Source of the DNA: a virus
DNA length: 42,234 nucleotides
Virus record (IMG/VR): IMGVR_UViG_3300029268_000039
Location: 1 to 42,234 of that record
Reading direction: 5' to 3' (one strand)
Both the position numbers and the translations under genes were made by a program. Below are positions 6,835-15,806 of the stretch, one piece after another (the first letter of the stretch is position 1; every line of letters starts with the position of its first letter). Below the pieces are notes generated by a model. That model searched no databases. It saw only the letters and a program-made list of their open reading frames with translations, and was not told the DNA's origin.

Positions 6835-8754
6835 TTATTTTTTATACCTCCTAGTAGTTTCGCATTCAGCGTTTATTGGACAACCTTTGGCCCAATCCGG
6901 TACTTGTCTTACAATTTTAATTACATCAGCATCAGTCTTATTTCCTATTCTTGCTTCCAATACCAATTCGTCATGCACGGTAAAAAGGATATGGAACCCG
7001 GCGCGGAATAGATTAAACATCGATTCAACCATGATATCCCGGGCAACCGCCTGAGTGGCATTCTCTACTAATTTACCACCCCAGGTTTCTTCGATTTCAT
7101 ATTTATTAGTTACACTATTAACTGCCAGATAAGTTAGCTTTCCTTCGGCGGTGATTTTAGGTTTGTGGTAGTATATACTTCTACCGGAGGGTAGTTCCAT
7201 AACTAGAAATTCTCCCTTCATGTACCAGTTAATTAGCCCACAAGAATGTTCCTTAATGGAACTAACTGCTTTCTTGGCTGCGTCTTCCATAGCATACCAG
7301 AAGCGAGGTACTTTACTAAAGACTTGTCGATAGGATTGCACTGCGCGTTCTGCTAGGGCGCTATCAATTTCAATTTCATAAGTAGCGCACGTCTCGACAA
7401 ATCTTTTTGGCCCCATGCCATAACCACAACCTAAGACGGCTTGCTTACCAAGTTGTCTTTCTTTTTTATTTGCTTTCGTAAGTCCAGGCTTATTGTGTAT
7501 CGCGCGGGCCATGTGTACATAAATATCAGGAATTAATGGGTCCCGATCTTGCTTTTCAAAGATCTCCAGACCTTTAGTTTCGGCTGCGAGCCACATGACG
7601 ACTCTGGCTTCGATAGCCGCGAAGTCCGTAATGAACATTTCACAACCGGGCGAGGCAACGAACATTCCTCTGATGCAAGACGAGAGAGTAGGGAGTGCCT
7701 CATAAAAGCATCGAAAGCCGCTTGCGTCTTCTTTGAGAATGCTAATGGCGGTATCAATCTGCCCTGGCGATATCGTAGCTTTGACCAGATTTTGGATTTG
7801 TACGAGTTTGCCTGACCACCGACCAGTGGACGCTCCATGGTAAATAAGGATATCCCTAATTCTTTCATCCTTTGATGCAGCCGCTTTGAGCGCAATATAT
7901 TTAGCGTTCGACGTGAGGGAGAGTTGCTGTCTAAGTTGAAGGACACGGAGATTATTCCCATCGGAGTTTCTGATCGCTTCTTTGACGGTTGCTTTCGTAA
8001 GATTTGGAAGATCAACACCTTTGGATTCGAGGTACTTTTTGATGGCGTCTCTTTGAGTTCCGGCGTTTACTTGCCCTCCTGTTAAATTAAATAATTCTTC
8101 ATTGAGTGTTTTAGTTTCATCGGCAATCACTTTGATTGCTTTTTCAACAGCATCCATATCAACACAGATACCATTGTCATTTATATACTGGTCCATGAAC
8201 CAGACTTGTTGCTCCTTGGGCGTTAGATCTGAAATTCTTTTATCAATATCTCTTTCAGTTTCAACGTCCTGAATACAATACTTTAGCAACCGGTCTAGTT
8301 TTTCTTTTTCAATAGGACCTTTAGATATACATAGAGATCTCATTACCTTAGCCCCTTCTAAATCTTTTTGGAAGGAACAGCCTAATGCCTGAGCGGCGTG
8401 CTCTAGGCGTCGCGGTAATGAATGAGAAGATACTTTGGCCGCAGTACAGCGCCATTGTTTTATAGGTACCGGGACGGCTCCATACTTGGTTTCTAAGCAG
8501 AATTTCCAGATCCAGCGCTCAAAGAAAGCGTTGTGAGCATGGAATTCGGCTCCTTCTTTTACCAGGGCATTCAATTCAGGTATGGCATTTTTGAGTTCCT
8601 GACCATACAGGACGCCTTTTACGGGTCCGTTATCGATTGCCCAGGCAAGACAAAGGATCTCTGTTGTAGGGTCTTCTGCGTAATGGTAGGCCCCGCCAGC
8701 CCAGATATCTGCCTGACTACGTGATTCGAAGTCAATATATACGCGTTTAGTCAT
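6835..8754 (-). CDS. family A DNA polymerase with 3'-5' exonuclease
   Basis: The replicative polymerase of the phage. The start is set at 8754 (MTKRVYIDF): the first exonuclease motif follows at once and a GGGGG lies upstream, while the longer version adds 22 residues that just read through the methylase end. Of 639 residues, the N-terminal third is a DEDD proofreading exonuclease (YIDFES with Asp8/Glu10, AHNAFFER, CIQDVETERD). The polymerase part shows TGRWSG, motif A TDFAAIEARV (Asp377, Glu382), the O-helix R433-K437-L441-Y445, and motif C TVHDE. The residue matching Escherichia coli Phe762 is Leu441, a variant known from many environmental phage PolA proteins. It overlaps the methylase gene by eight bases. 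Confidence 0.93.
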   Translation of the reverse strand: MTKRVYIDFESRSQADIWAGGAYHYAEDPTTEILCLAWAIDNGPVKGVLYGQELKNAIPELNALVKEGAEFHAHNAFFERWIWKFCLETKYGAVPVPIKQWRCTAAKVSSHSLPRRLEHAAQALGCSFQKDLEGAKVMRSLCISKGPIEKEKLDRLLKYCIQDVETERDIDKRISDLTPKEQQVWFMDQYINDNGICVDMDAVEKAIKVIADETKTLNEELFNLTGGQVNAGTQRDAIKKYLESKGVDLPNLTKATVKEAIRNSDGNNLRVLQLRQQLSLTSNAKYIALKAAASKDERIRDILIYHGASTGRWSGKLVQIQNLVKATISPGQIDTAISILKEDASGFRCFYEALPTLSSCIRGMFVASPGCEMFITDFAAIEARVVMWLAAETKGLEIFEKQDRDPLIPDIYVHMARAIHNKPGLTKANKKERQLGKQAVLGCGYGMGPKRFVETCATYEIEIDSALAERAVQSYRQVFSKVPRFWYAMEDAAKKAVSSIKEHSCGLINWYMKGEFLVMELPSGRSIYYHKPKITAEGKLTYLAVNSVTNKYEIEETWGGKLVENATQAVARDIMVESMFNLFRAGFHILFTVHDELVLEARIGNKTDADVIKIVRQVPDWAKGCPINAECETTRRYKK

Positions 8755-9160
8755 GGTTAATAGGCCCCCTAAAAATTGCAATCGCACTTGGAAACGGTGC
8801 TGAGTTTTTGCTATCCCCAAATTTTAATCTGCCTTTTATAAATCTAATCTCATCTGCTTTCATAATATAATCGTGCCACCATTTTGTATCTGTTCGGCTT
8901 GGGATTAATAAAACACATATTGCTCCACTTTGTGATACTTCATAGGTTTTCTTTAGCCATTTTCCGATAGCACGCCCATAAGGAGGATTAATAAAATTGC
9001 TACTGCCCCACAAACAGGTAAGCCCGTCATAGCCAATAGGATTATGCAAGGGGCAAGGATCAAAGTTGAAATTAAACTCTTTGTTGAGTTCGTCATATAT
9101 TCCTTTCGGTGTAGCCCAATGTGGGCTTAAACTTGTCATTAAACCAGCGAATTTTTTCAT
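8747..9160 (-). CDS. phage DNA N6-adenine methyltransferase (Dam type)
   Basis: 137 residues, somewhat short for the family but with the whole visible core: HWATPKGIYDELNKEF at the start, FDPCP (33-37), and the catalytic NPPYGR (58-63), followed by WLKKTYE and LIPSRTDTKWWHDY. This is the pattern of phage Dam methylases (PF05869). They methylate adenine, possibly to protect phage DNA from host restriction. Ribosome site is weak. The stop overlaps the polymerase start, so both are likely translated together. Confidence 0.88.
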   Translation of the reverse strand: MKKFAGLMTSLSPHWATPKGIYDELNKEFNFNFDPCPLHNPIGYDGLTCLWGSSNFINPPYGRAIGKWLKKTYEVSQSGAICVLLIPSRTDTKWWHDYIMKADEIRFIKGRLKFGDSKNSAPFPSAIAIFRGPINHD

Positions 9161-9202
9161 TTTAAGTTAGGACCGGGACAGTTAAGCCCCGGCCCTAGTC
9201 CG

Positions 9203-9868
9203 TTATTCTAAGAAGGGTAAACCTTCAGTAGTTTCTACTACGCCGGCACCATTAGATTCTGCACCTTCAGCGGCCACAGCATCAAATTCATCCTCTGCTC
9301 TTGGGCGTGAGGAGAATGTGGTATCATCGGCTAATTTCTGAATACCAGCGAGGTAAATAGTTACACCTCTTTGGGGTTTCAAAAATGGAGCAATAGTTAC
9401 AATGGCACGTACCCAGCATCCAGGATATAATTCACCGGGATCAGTGATACGAGTTTTATCCGCTCGAATACAATCCGGACGGTTTTTATCAGAGGAGGAA
9501 GTACGCACAACGATATACCCCTTCTCGTTATCATCGACTTTACCGGAGCCTTCTTTTGGTTTATCGCCGTCTCTAAATTTGGTAAGTTTCAGAGTTTTTA
9601 AATCAGCATCTGGTCCGAAATTTGCGCGTGCTACTTTGCAAATCTCATTGTAGAATCCCGCGCAATTATCGGTAGGGATCCAAGTTGAAGCGGGATGCTT
9701 TGCTGCCTTCATGGCATCAGCGGTTACCTTTTTAGGGAATAGCATTGTAGCGTTGTATTTCTTTTTATTTTCATCGCCCATAGTAGCAACGGGTTCAAAT
9801 AGCGACGGGTAGGATAACCTGAACGCCGGTGTTATGTAGGTAGTTCTGATCTGTTTGGATTGTGTCAT
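9203..9868 (-). CDS. single-stranded DNA-binding protein, DUF2815/Enc34 type
   Basis: 221 residues, ATG preceded by AAGGAGA. The N-terminus (TTYITPAFRLSYPSLFEP), the YNATMLFPKK strand, FRDGDKPKE, PGELYPGCWVRAIVTIAPF and GVTIYLAGIQKL match the phage Enc34-type ssDNA-binding family (PF10991), an OB-fold protein. The C-terminus is acidic and ends in an aromatic tip (EGLPFLE), as in other SSBs that recruit partners. It is encoded two bases from the Cas4-like nuclease, the usual neighbour of this family in phages. Confidence 0.88.
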   Translation of the reverse strand: MTQSKQIRTTYITPAFRLSYPSLFEPVATMGDENKKKYNATMLFPKKVTADAMKAAKHPASTWIPTDNCAGFYNEICKVARANFGPDADLKTLKLTKFRDGDKPKEGSGKVDDNEKGYIVVRTSSSDKNRPDCIRADKTRITDPGELYPGCWVRAIVTIAPFLKPQRGVTIYLAGIQKLADDTTFSSRPRAEDEFDAVAAEGAESNGAGVVETTEGLPFLE

Positions 9869-9869
9869 T

Positions 9870-10937
9870 TTAGTTCTCCTTTAGTTTTTTAAGTGTCATC
9901 CCGTTATCCGGGACCTCGGTTAATTTGGAAACTCTGTCTTTTCCCGCGACCTTTTCCATTTGCGCCGGGGATAGTATCTTCACTGAATAGGCTTTGTCTC
10001 CTAAATCAGCGAACTCTTTTAGGGCCTCAATTTCACTGACCCATTTTCTAATCGAGCGGCGTTTACCTAATTCATATCCCGGTATAACACTGCCTGATTC
10101 GATTGCTTCCTGAGCATATGCTGCAACAGCAGCCATCCAATCCTCAATACGATCTCTGTTGTCAAGGACTTTCTTCACAACATCCAGCGTCAAGGATTTT
10201 ACGTCCGGGAAGATTAACTCGTTATTCTTAATTGGTGCCAAGGCTTGACCTAAATCTTTGCGTAGCGCCGGGCAAACTACTTTAGCCCAGCAGAATTTAC
10301 ACCAAGATCCGGCGCAAACTAAGGCATTCTCCTCCTGAGTTAACTTGATTTTTCTCTCTACTTCAGCGGCGAATCCTTCTAGATATTCCGCGGAGCATTC
10401 CCAAGTACTCAGTTGGCCCTCAGTGCGAGGTTGAATAATAGTTAACTTCATTTTTACTACATCATGTTTTTTAACCAACGGCAAAAGGTATAACAATAAT
10501 TGTTGGTTATCAACCGCCGAGACAATTACTCCTTTGCCGTATTTAAAGTCATAGACAGTAATATCATTGAATTCCCGGATCACTGCAACGTCCAGGGTTC
10601 CGCCGATAATACCGGGGACAATATCTAGTTTCTGCTCGATTAATAATTCTCCGCCATTTTGTAAATCCGCGCGGATAACATCGAGGGCATAAGATACTGC
10701 CTCAGCCATTTCCTCTACAACTTCGTTCCCTTCTAGTTTATCCCCCACAAGATCAAAGGGATTAATAGAAGGATTCTTTAAGCACTTCTCTAACAACGCA
10801 TGCGCCGTTCCACCTTCGGAGGCATACTCACTCTGAGGAGGTTTGGGTACTGTCTTACACAGGGCAATTGAGCCTGGGCAATTCATCCATCGGGACGCAT
10901 TCGATGGTGATAGATCAGTATGTGTTTTTACAGCCAT
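9870..10937 (-). CDS. Cas4-like PD-(D/E)xK exonuclease, DUF2800
   Basis: 355 residues behind AGGAGG. Starts DLSPSNASRWMNCPGS, the classic opening of DUF2800 proteins. Nuclease core: GGTLDVAV (Asp116) and VYDFKYGKG (Asp130, Lys132). Four cysteines fit an iron-sulphur cluster: Cys20, Cys213, Cys216 and Cys222 (WCKFCWAKVVC). Relatives such as Cas4 and AddB-type domains are 5'-3' DNA exonucleases. Together with the SSB and SNF2 genes it forms a recombination and replication module found in many phages. Confidence 0.9.
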   Translation of the reverse strand: MAVKTHTDLSPSNASRWMNCPGSIALCKTVPKPPQSEYASEGGTAHALLEKCLKNPSINPFDLVGDKLEGNEVVEEMAEAVSYALDVIRADLQNGGELLIEQKLDIVPGIIGGTLDVAVIREFNDITVYDFKYGKGVIVSAVDNQQLLLYLLPLVKKHDVVKMKLTIIQPRTEGQLSTWECSAEYLEGFAAEVERKIKLTQEENALVCAGSWCKFCWAKVVCPALRKDLGQALAPIKNNELIFPDVKSLTLDVVKKVLDNRDRIEDWMAAVAAYAQEAIESGSVIPGYELGKRRSIRKWVSEIEALKEFADLGDKAYSVKILSPAQMEKVAGKDRVSKLTEVPDNGMTLKKLKEN

Positions 10938-10945
10938 GGTTCCTC

Positions 10946-11335
10946 CTAGCCTATAATTATGCCTTTAGCATCGGCATAATCACAGATCATTTGAGCCGCC
11001 TCTTGTACATTCTCCACCGGAATGCTTATCAGCTTGGGCTCTTTAGGATTAAACTTCGGACAAACTTCATTCTTTACATACGTTACAAATTCCTGAGTCT
11101 TGCCGGCTTTTTCAGCTGCCGCAGCTACGCGTTGAGCGTAGTCTCTTAACTCTGAGGAATTTTTGATACCTGAAACTTCGATATTCAGTCCCATAGGACC
11201 CGGTACTGCGTCAGCCACTTTTTTGGCTTTCTTCTCTTTAACTGGTTCCGCTGGTACCTCTACTGTCGGGGTACTTGTACCCGCGATTTTTTCCAAAGCA
11301 TCTGCTATTCTCGCTAATTCCTGTTCAATACTCAT
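10946..11335 (-). CDS. hypothetical protein of the recombination module, 129 aa
   Basis: Start set at 11335 (MSIEQELARIADAL): it overlaps the SNF2 stop as ATGA and has GGAG eight bases upstream; a longer frame exists but lies inside SNF2. It has an N-terminal helix typical of small phage proteins, a Pro/Lys linker (PAEPVKEKKAKK), and a C-terminal helical domain (SSELRDYAQRVAAAAEKAG ... QMICDYADAKGIIIG). No catalytic residues stand out. It lies between SNF2 and Cas4-like genes, so it may be a recombination partner; family unknown to me. Confidence 0.65.
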   Translation of the reverse strand: MSIEQELARIADALEKIAGTSTPTVEVPAEPVKEKKAKKVADAVPGPMGLNIEVSGIKNSSELRDYAQRVAAAAEKAGKTQEFVTYVKNEVCPKFNPKEPKLISIPVENVQEAAQMICDYADAKGIIIG

Positions 11336-12723
11336 AGTATACACTCCATGTTTTTTCTGCACTTTGCGCAGACGGTTAGTTTGGCTACCCGTTTTAGTTT
11401 TTGTATCTCTGTTATCTCTCCACAAACTTTGCATCTGGTTTCAACAAATTCTGTTCTCCCCCTTTCGTTTAGTATGGTGTTTATATTCTTCGCTTTCTCG
11501 GTTAGTGAATCTATAACTTTTTCATCTATGCTATTCTCGGCAATTAAAAATTGGGCTAGGATAGGTTTAGTTTGACCCATCCTTGAGAGTCTATCTACTG
11601 CCTGTCTTATCTCTCCAGGTACATAGGACATCTCTACAAAAACACAAATATCACAAACATATTGAAGGCCATCAACACCAATCCCGGCAGAAATTATTTG
11701 ACCAATAAAGATCTTTACATTTGGGGCCTTCTGAAAATCATTTAGTGCCTTCTCTTTCTCTTTGGAACTTTCGGATCCAGTATACATAACTGCCTGACCC
11801 GGGAAAGCATCAAATATATTTTGCGCTACATCTTTATGCCATACAAAAACAACGATCTTATCTTTTTCTTCGAGCAAATCCTTTAAGTGATGGATTGCCG
11901 CGGTTGATTTTAAGACACCCAATGCTCTGCGTATAGAAGAAATCTCTCCAATAGTTTTCTTGGCATCGAATTCTTTCTTCTCTAACTCAGTCAATGAAAT
12001 TAATTTATCCGATGGATCTAAATAGATTTTTTCATACGATACCGGCGGTAACTGTTTTTGTACTTCTGTCTTTAAGCGTCTTAACATAATAGGTTCTAGG
12101 ATCCCAGCTAGTTCTTCTAAGTTAGAGGCGCCGGTACAATCAAAACCAAAGGTCCCTTGGTGTCCGGAGCAATAGCGATACGCGTAATCATAGAAGTTAA
12201 CATACTTACCTAAAAATTCCGGAAACAATGATCGTAATGCCGGGAATAGTTCTACCGGACGATTCAGTATCGGTGTTCCTGTCATCAACCATCTCCTTTG
12301 ACACTTATTATACAAGCCTTTTTTCCCAAGTATTGTCTTGGTACGTTTAGCGTCAATGTTCTTTAAGTAATGGCTTTCATCACAGATTATAACTTGCCAA
12401 TACTGTTCTGTCAAGTAAGAAATTAATGGCTCTTTCCAAATCAAATCATAATTAACAACATTAAAAGCACTAATCTCCGGCACTACCTTTGGCGAAATTA
12501 TTTCTTTTATAAAAACATTGGGCATCTGTTCCCGGATTCTTTTTACCCAGGATCTTCTTATGGATTGTGGGCAAATCACTAATCCCGACGAGATACCTAA
12601 CTTCTTCATAGCCTCTAAGGCCTGATAGGTTTTACCTAGCCCCATATCATCAGCCAAAATGGCATTTTGTCGAAGGGCTAGGAAGTCCCGGCCAACTTCT
12701 TGAAATGGAAGTAACTTAATCAT
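11332..12723 (-). CDS. SNF2-family DNA helicase/translocase
   Basis: 463 residues in an ATGA overlap with the glycosyltransferase. Helicase motifs in order: Walker A DDMGLGKT (25-32), VICPQS, NYDL, DESH box (115-118), LMTGTP, then the second RecA domain with KIVVFVWHKDVA, and QAVDRLSRMGQ (motif VI with the arginine finger). The C-terminus has a four-cysteine ribbon (CKVCGEI ... CAKCRKN). It is compact, like SMARCAL1-type annealing helicases and phage SNF2 proteins that remodel forks or pair strands. The catalytic motifs look intact. A perfect consensus promoter lies inside the gene. Confidence 0.92.
   Translation of the reverse strand: MIKLLPFQEVGRDFLALRQNAILADDMGLGKTYQALEAMKKLGISSGLVICPQSIRRSWVKRIREQMPNVFIKEIISPKVVPEISAFNVVNYDLIWKEPLISYLTEQYWQVIICDESHYLKNIDAKRTKTILGKKGLYNKCQRRWLMTGTPILNRPVELFPALRSLFPEFLGKYVNFYDYAYRYCSGHQGTFGFDCTGASNLEELAGILEPIMLRRLKTEVQKQLPPVSYEKIYLDPSDKLISLTELEKKEFDAKKTIGEISSIRRALGVLKSTAAIHHLKDLLEEKDKIVVFVWHKDVAQNIFDAFPGQAVMYTGSESSKEKEKALNDFQKAPNVKIFIGQIISAGIGVDGLQYVCDICVFVEMSYVPGEIRQAVDRLSRMGQTKPILAQFLIAENSIDEKVIDSLTEKAKNINTILNERGRTEFVETRCKVCGEITEIQKLKRVAKLTVCAKCRKNMECIL
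12386..12414 (-). promoter_or_regulatory. consensus sigma-70 promoter inside the SNF2 gene
   Basis: On the minus strand TTGACA (12414-12409), a 17-base spacer and TATAAT (12391-12386): a full match to both consensus boxes at ideal spacing. It points downstream toward the recombination and polymerase genes. The bases also encode SNF2 residues just before its DESH box, so chance cannot be excluded, but a perfect match is rare. Confidence 0.5.
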
Positions 12724-13430
12724 TTTTTCATAGCCTCTTTTAATTTCTGTAAGTCTTTTTCATAGTGATTAAATAGATAATCTTGTACAGCGTTCCAGCC
12801 AAAAACCTGTTCCTCTTTACCATACACCCAGGAATAGTTATCATCCAGCGGACGACGGCCATTAAGCCAATGGCGATGCTCAATTACTACATCTCTGGTT
12901 AATACTAAACCACCAATCCCTTCGGCAATTTTTGCTAAGAAGGTGTCAGTTCCAATATGGCGCAATCCCGGGTACATAATGTAACCCAGCGTACGAACGA
13001 TATTGCTAGATATAACACAGCCCGACGGGTGTTTACATTTCTCCCAATCAGTTAATAGATCATCCGCGCCAGCGATTCCCCAGCCCCCCATATCCTCGAC
13101 GAGTTTAATTAGTTTCTTATCCCAATCCTGGGTAATGAATACATGATCGTCATTGAGGGTTGAGAAGTATTTATAGTCTAAGTTAGCCATAGCAAATTCA
13201 TTATAAACTTGGGCAATAAATTTTCTAGGACCCCACTGTAAACTAATACCTAGGTTATTCTCAAACCTTTTAAAAGTATTAACATAGTCGGGTAACGTCG
13301 GGTCGTCTTCGGCTACATAGATAACTAAATCCGTCCCCTCATTGCGCGTACGTAAGAAGGTGTCAATCATTTCTCTTATCAGTATAGGCCGCCCTCGGCT
13401 AGGGCAAATGGCTAAGACATTTTTATCCAT
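12720..13430 (-). CDS. glycosyltransferase-like protein, GT-A fold
   Basis: 236 residues. N-terminal VLAICPSRGRP strand-loop and the following helix are typical of GT-A nucleotide-sugar transferases; YVAEDDP and the metal-site-like NDDHVFI (93-99) stand where the DxD motif is expected. GWGIAGADDLL and EHRHW are further family-like pieces. The acceptor is unknown: phage members may decorate DNA bases, virion proteins or host surface sugars. It overlaps both neighbours (SNF2 and the second glycosyltransferase), so it is part of the same early operon. Confidence 0.7.
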   Translation of the reverse strand: MDKNVLAICPSRGRPILIREMIDTFLRTRNEGTDLVIYVAEDDPTLPDYVNTFKRFENNLGISLQWGPRKFIAQVYNEFAMANLDYKYFSTLNDDHVFITQDWDKKLIKLVEDMGGWGIAGADDLLTDWEKCKHPSGCVISSNIVRTLGYIMYPGLRHIGTDTFLAKIAEGIGGLVLTRDVVIEHRHWLNGRRPLDDNYSWVYGKEEQVFGWNAVQDYLFNHYEKDLQKLKEAMKK

Positions 13431-14190
13431 TAGCGTCGCCTCGTTTTAATTGGTATAGGTCTTTCATTCCATCTTCACCAAACATTTCGGATAGTATTTT
13501 ATACATCTTAGACGTCGGGTCAAGCTGTTTTGTGGCCAATAACTCTCGGGCCCTGGAATTAAAAAGAAACAATCTATTCCAGGGAGTAACTTCTCTATGG
13601 TTGACCATGATATCCATGTGTACATGTGGTTGGATCCCTTTGTCTAAACATTTTTGGCAAAACGCAGTATCTGGAGAAGCATCATCTTTGGGGTCAAAGA
13701 ACGGATACGTGAATTGCTTAATCATTGATACTTTAAATAGCGTAAATGGAAACGCAGTTAAATCACAAGGTTGTACCCCGTCGCCATCAAGTTCTGTCAA
13801 TAGCGTACCACCTAACTTTTCTGTTTGCTGTAATGTCAATGACTTATCAATTTTATTGAAGGCACATCTTGAGTATGGGAATCCCCGGATATACATTACA
13901 CCAGAGATAAAATCTTTATCCGCCTCAATTAATTTCATTACATCGCCGGGCCTAACACCCCAGATATCATCATCCATACGGAGGACGTGGGTGTATTTAT
14001 TGACAATCCCGGTTTTAAAGATTGCATTATCCGCCTTACGAATCTCTTGACGATACGGAAACATAAATCCCATTTCTATATTTGCGCGTCTTAGATCTTG
14101 TACCACGACTAACAATGATGCCAGCCATTTTTGTGGGTTGGGATCTAAGTCTAACGTGGGACAAGCTATTAAAATTTTTAGATCACTCAT
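13423..14190 (-). CDS. second glycosyltransferase-like protein, GT-A fold
   Basis: 255 residues, GGGGGAG before the ATG. It begins KILIACPTLD; the acidic metal motif is RMDDDIWG (Asp73-75), followed by EADKDFISGVMYIRGFP. The PFF-DPKDDASPDTAFCQKC and HMDIMVNHREVTPWNR stretches resemble the acceptor side of phage and metagenomic GT-A enzymes. It is clearly different from the other glycosyltransferase, so the two probably act on different substrates or successive steps. Overlaps neighbours by eight bases on each side. Confidence 0.72.
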   Translation of the reverse strand: MSDLKILIACPTLDLDPNPQKWLASLLVVVQDLRRANIEMGFMFPYRQEIRKADNAIFKTGIVNKYTHVLRMDDDIWGVRPGDVMKLIEADKDFISGVMYIRGFPYSRCAFNKIDKSLTLQQTEKLGGTLLTELDGDGVQPCDLTAFPFTLFKVSMIKQFTYPFFDPKDDASPDTAFCQKCLDKGIQPHVHMDIMVNHREVTPWNRLFLFNSRARELLATKQLDPTSKMYKILSEMFGEDGMKDLYQLKRGDANG

Positions 14191-14623
14191 TCTCTCCCCC
14201 TTCTTCTAAAGTTTTGGCTTTATATTCTATGCCCGCGGCTTTATAGAATTTATCATAGGTGTCTTCGGAAAGGTGTTTTATTTTTTCTTCTACTCTTTCT
14301 TTTTTATCTAAGATATTTTTATTTTCCACCCGGATCTTATTAGTATTCCTAATCATTATTGCGCGTCGGCCCACTTCTGCTAACGGTATTGACCCCTCAG
14401 CAGCATTTCTAACGGAATGCTCTAGGTCCCAGATAGATAAATTAGTCTGGGCCAGGCGAATAATAGCTACTAAAAACTCTCCGTCGATTCCCGCTTCATT
14501 GCACCATTCCATAATCTGATCTAATTCCGCTTGCGCTCCCGGTAGTCGGCATAGCGCTTTCTTTGATACTATGCAAAGATAGTCAATGAATTCACCAAAC
14601 GTCAAAGCAAAAGGTTTTCTCAT
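14183..14623 (-). CDS. hypothetical helical protein, 146 aa
   Basis: Start set at 14623 (MRKPFALTFGEF), where GGGAGA stands six bases upstream and the ATG overlaps the preceding tiny gene's stop; a start four codons earlier is possible. Mostly helical with an acidic, Lys-rich C-terminus (KERVEEKIKHLSEDT ... EEGGENE). No catalytic motif. It is embedded between the glycosyltransferases and the radical SAM genes, so it may be an accessory of the metabolic block. Not recognised. Confidence 0.55.
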   Translation of the reverse strand: MRKPFALTFGEFIDYLCIVSKKALCRLPGAQAELDQIMEWCNEAGIDGEFLVAIIRLAQTNLSIWDLEHSVRNAAEGSIPLAEVGRRAIMIRNTNKIRVENKNILDKKERVEEKIKHLSEDTYDKFYKAAGIEYKAKTLEEGGENE

Positions 14624-14730
14624 AGTTTCTCCCATACATGTTTATCAAACCATAAAGCAACCGGAATGATTATCGCATACACCGCGATGATTTCAAAACA
14701 CCCAACAATCAATTTCCAGGTTAGGTCCAT
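14620..14730 (-). CDS. 36-residue single-span membrane peptide
   Basis: A small gene running from ATG 14730 (AGGGGG about seven bases upstream) to a TGA overlapping the next ATG. Residues ~6-27 form one hydrophobic helix (LIVGCFEIIAVYAIIIPVAL) followed by WFDKHVWEKL. Its ribosome site and exact fit between genes argue that it is real. It could be a membrane anchor for the neighbouring enzymes, or an early membrane-active peptide. Confidence 0.5.
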   Translation of the reverse strand: MDLTWKLIVGCFEIIAVYAIIIPVALWFDKHVWEKL

Positions 14731-14738
14731 ATAGCCCC

Positions 14739-15806
14739 CTATATAAAATTAATATGGCCGGGCTTATTCACAAAGTTATGAATAAACTCGTTCGTCGAAT
14801 CATGCCTACAGCATCCGCAGCAATCTTTTCTAACATCAAATACCGTTTGCATCTCTTTAATTACATTCCAATAATGATCGGAGTTTAAAATCTCTCCTAG
14901 GCTTTGGGTATTAAGATCCCCATAACAATACTTCTCATTACCAAACAGATAGCCACATGGATAGCATTTGCCGTCGCCAGATATCTGGAATAATAAAGGG
15001 ACATCTAGGCAATGCTCATACGGGCGGTTCTTCATATTTCTGATTGCCATATACTTAGGGATAATCCGGGTACCAAAGGTTGACATCTGCTCGGCCTTTT
15101 TTAATACTTCTAATACTTCTGGTGAATTAGCCCAATTACTATCAACCTTTGACATTAAATCACAATGGGGATCAGAGAATTGTTTGATCACAAAATAATC
15201 CACCCCGGAATCAATAGCAAATTGCGCTTCTCTTAAAATATATGGGAATGCATTGGGAGTAAGTACCATTTGCAATCCGATTGTAGCTTTAAGATCAAAT
15301 TTCTTTTTAAGTTCCACCGCCAACTGTATGTTATGTTTTACAGTTTCCCAATATGGTCTACCATGTACTACTTCATACCCTTCTTCAATAGCAGATAAGT
15401 TAAATCGTAGCCAGGTAAGCCGAGCGACTAATTCGGCTAAGCCATTCATATCTAATTTTACTCCATTAGTCGCAACAGCCATATCCAAACCGTTATCAGT
15501 CCCTGTTACAACGGCGTTAATAAAATCCGGATGCAGCGTAGGTTCTCCATCGCCGACAATAGCAATAGCTTTTACTCCGGCTTTCGGAGCATCATTCATT
15601 AATTGCAATAACTTATCGCCGGGGATCATGGATCCATTCATATTCTGGAAGTAGCCGTAACAAAATTCGCATTTTATATTACAAAATTTAGTTAGGCCCA
15701 TATCAATCATAATCGGGGCAATTCTTTTTCCTTGCACGTAGTGTTTATGCACCCGGTCCATGTGCCACAAAAGTTTATTCCCATCTAACTTCCACTTGTC
15801 AATCAT
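14739..15806 (-). CDS. radical SAM enzyme with SPASM-like C-terminus
   Basis: Start set at 15806 (MIDKWKLDGN), with AGGAGG just upstream and an ATGA overlap. Of 355 residues, the [4Fe-4S] motif is FCNIKCEFCYG (Cys42, 46, 49), followed by IVGDGEPTLHPDF, the GGE-type SAM motif, and VATNGVKLD. The C-terminal ~80 residues hold further cysteines (CYPCGYLFG, then DCCGCCRH) as in SPASM or twitch extensions that bind extra clusters, used in peptide, sugar or cofactor modification. The substrate is not readable. It follows another radical SAM gene; the two are not copies of each other. Confidence 0.85.
   Translation of the reverse strand: MIDKWKLDGNKLLWHMDRVHKHYVQGKRIAPIMIDMGLTKFCNIKCEFCYGYFQNMNGSMIPGDKLLQLMNDAPKAGVKAIAIVGDGEPTLHPDFINAVVTGTDNGLDMAVATNGVKLDMNGLAELVARLTWLRFNLSAIEEGYEVVHGRPYWETVKHNIQLAVELKKKFDLKATIGLQMVLTPNAFPYILREAQFAIDSGVDYFVIKQFSDPHCDLMSKVDSNWANSPEVLEVLKKAEQMSTFGTRIIPKYMAIRNMKNRPYEHCLDVPLLFQISGDGKCYPCGYLFGNEKYCYGDLNTQSLGEILNSDHYWNVIKEMQTVFDVRKDCCGCCRHDSTNEFIHNFVNKPGHINFI

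Noticed and set aside
9870-10937. Cas4-like gene as evidence for a CRISPR adaptation module
   Set aside because: DUF2800 proteins with neighbouring DUF2815 SSB and SNF2 genes are a normal phage recombination module; no Cas1 or Cas2 is present.
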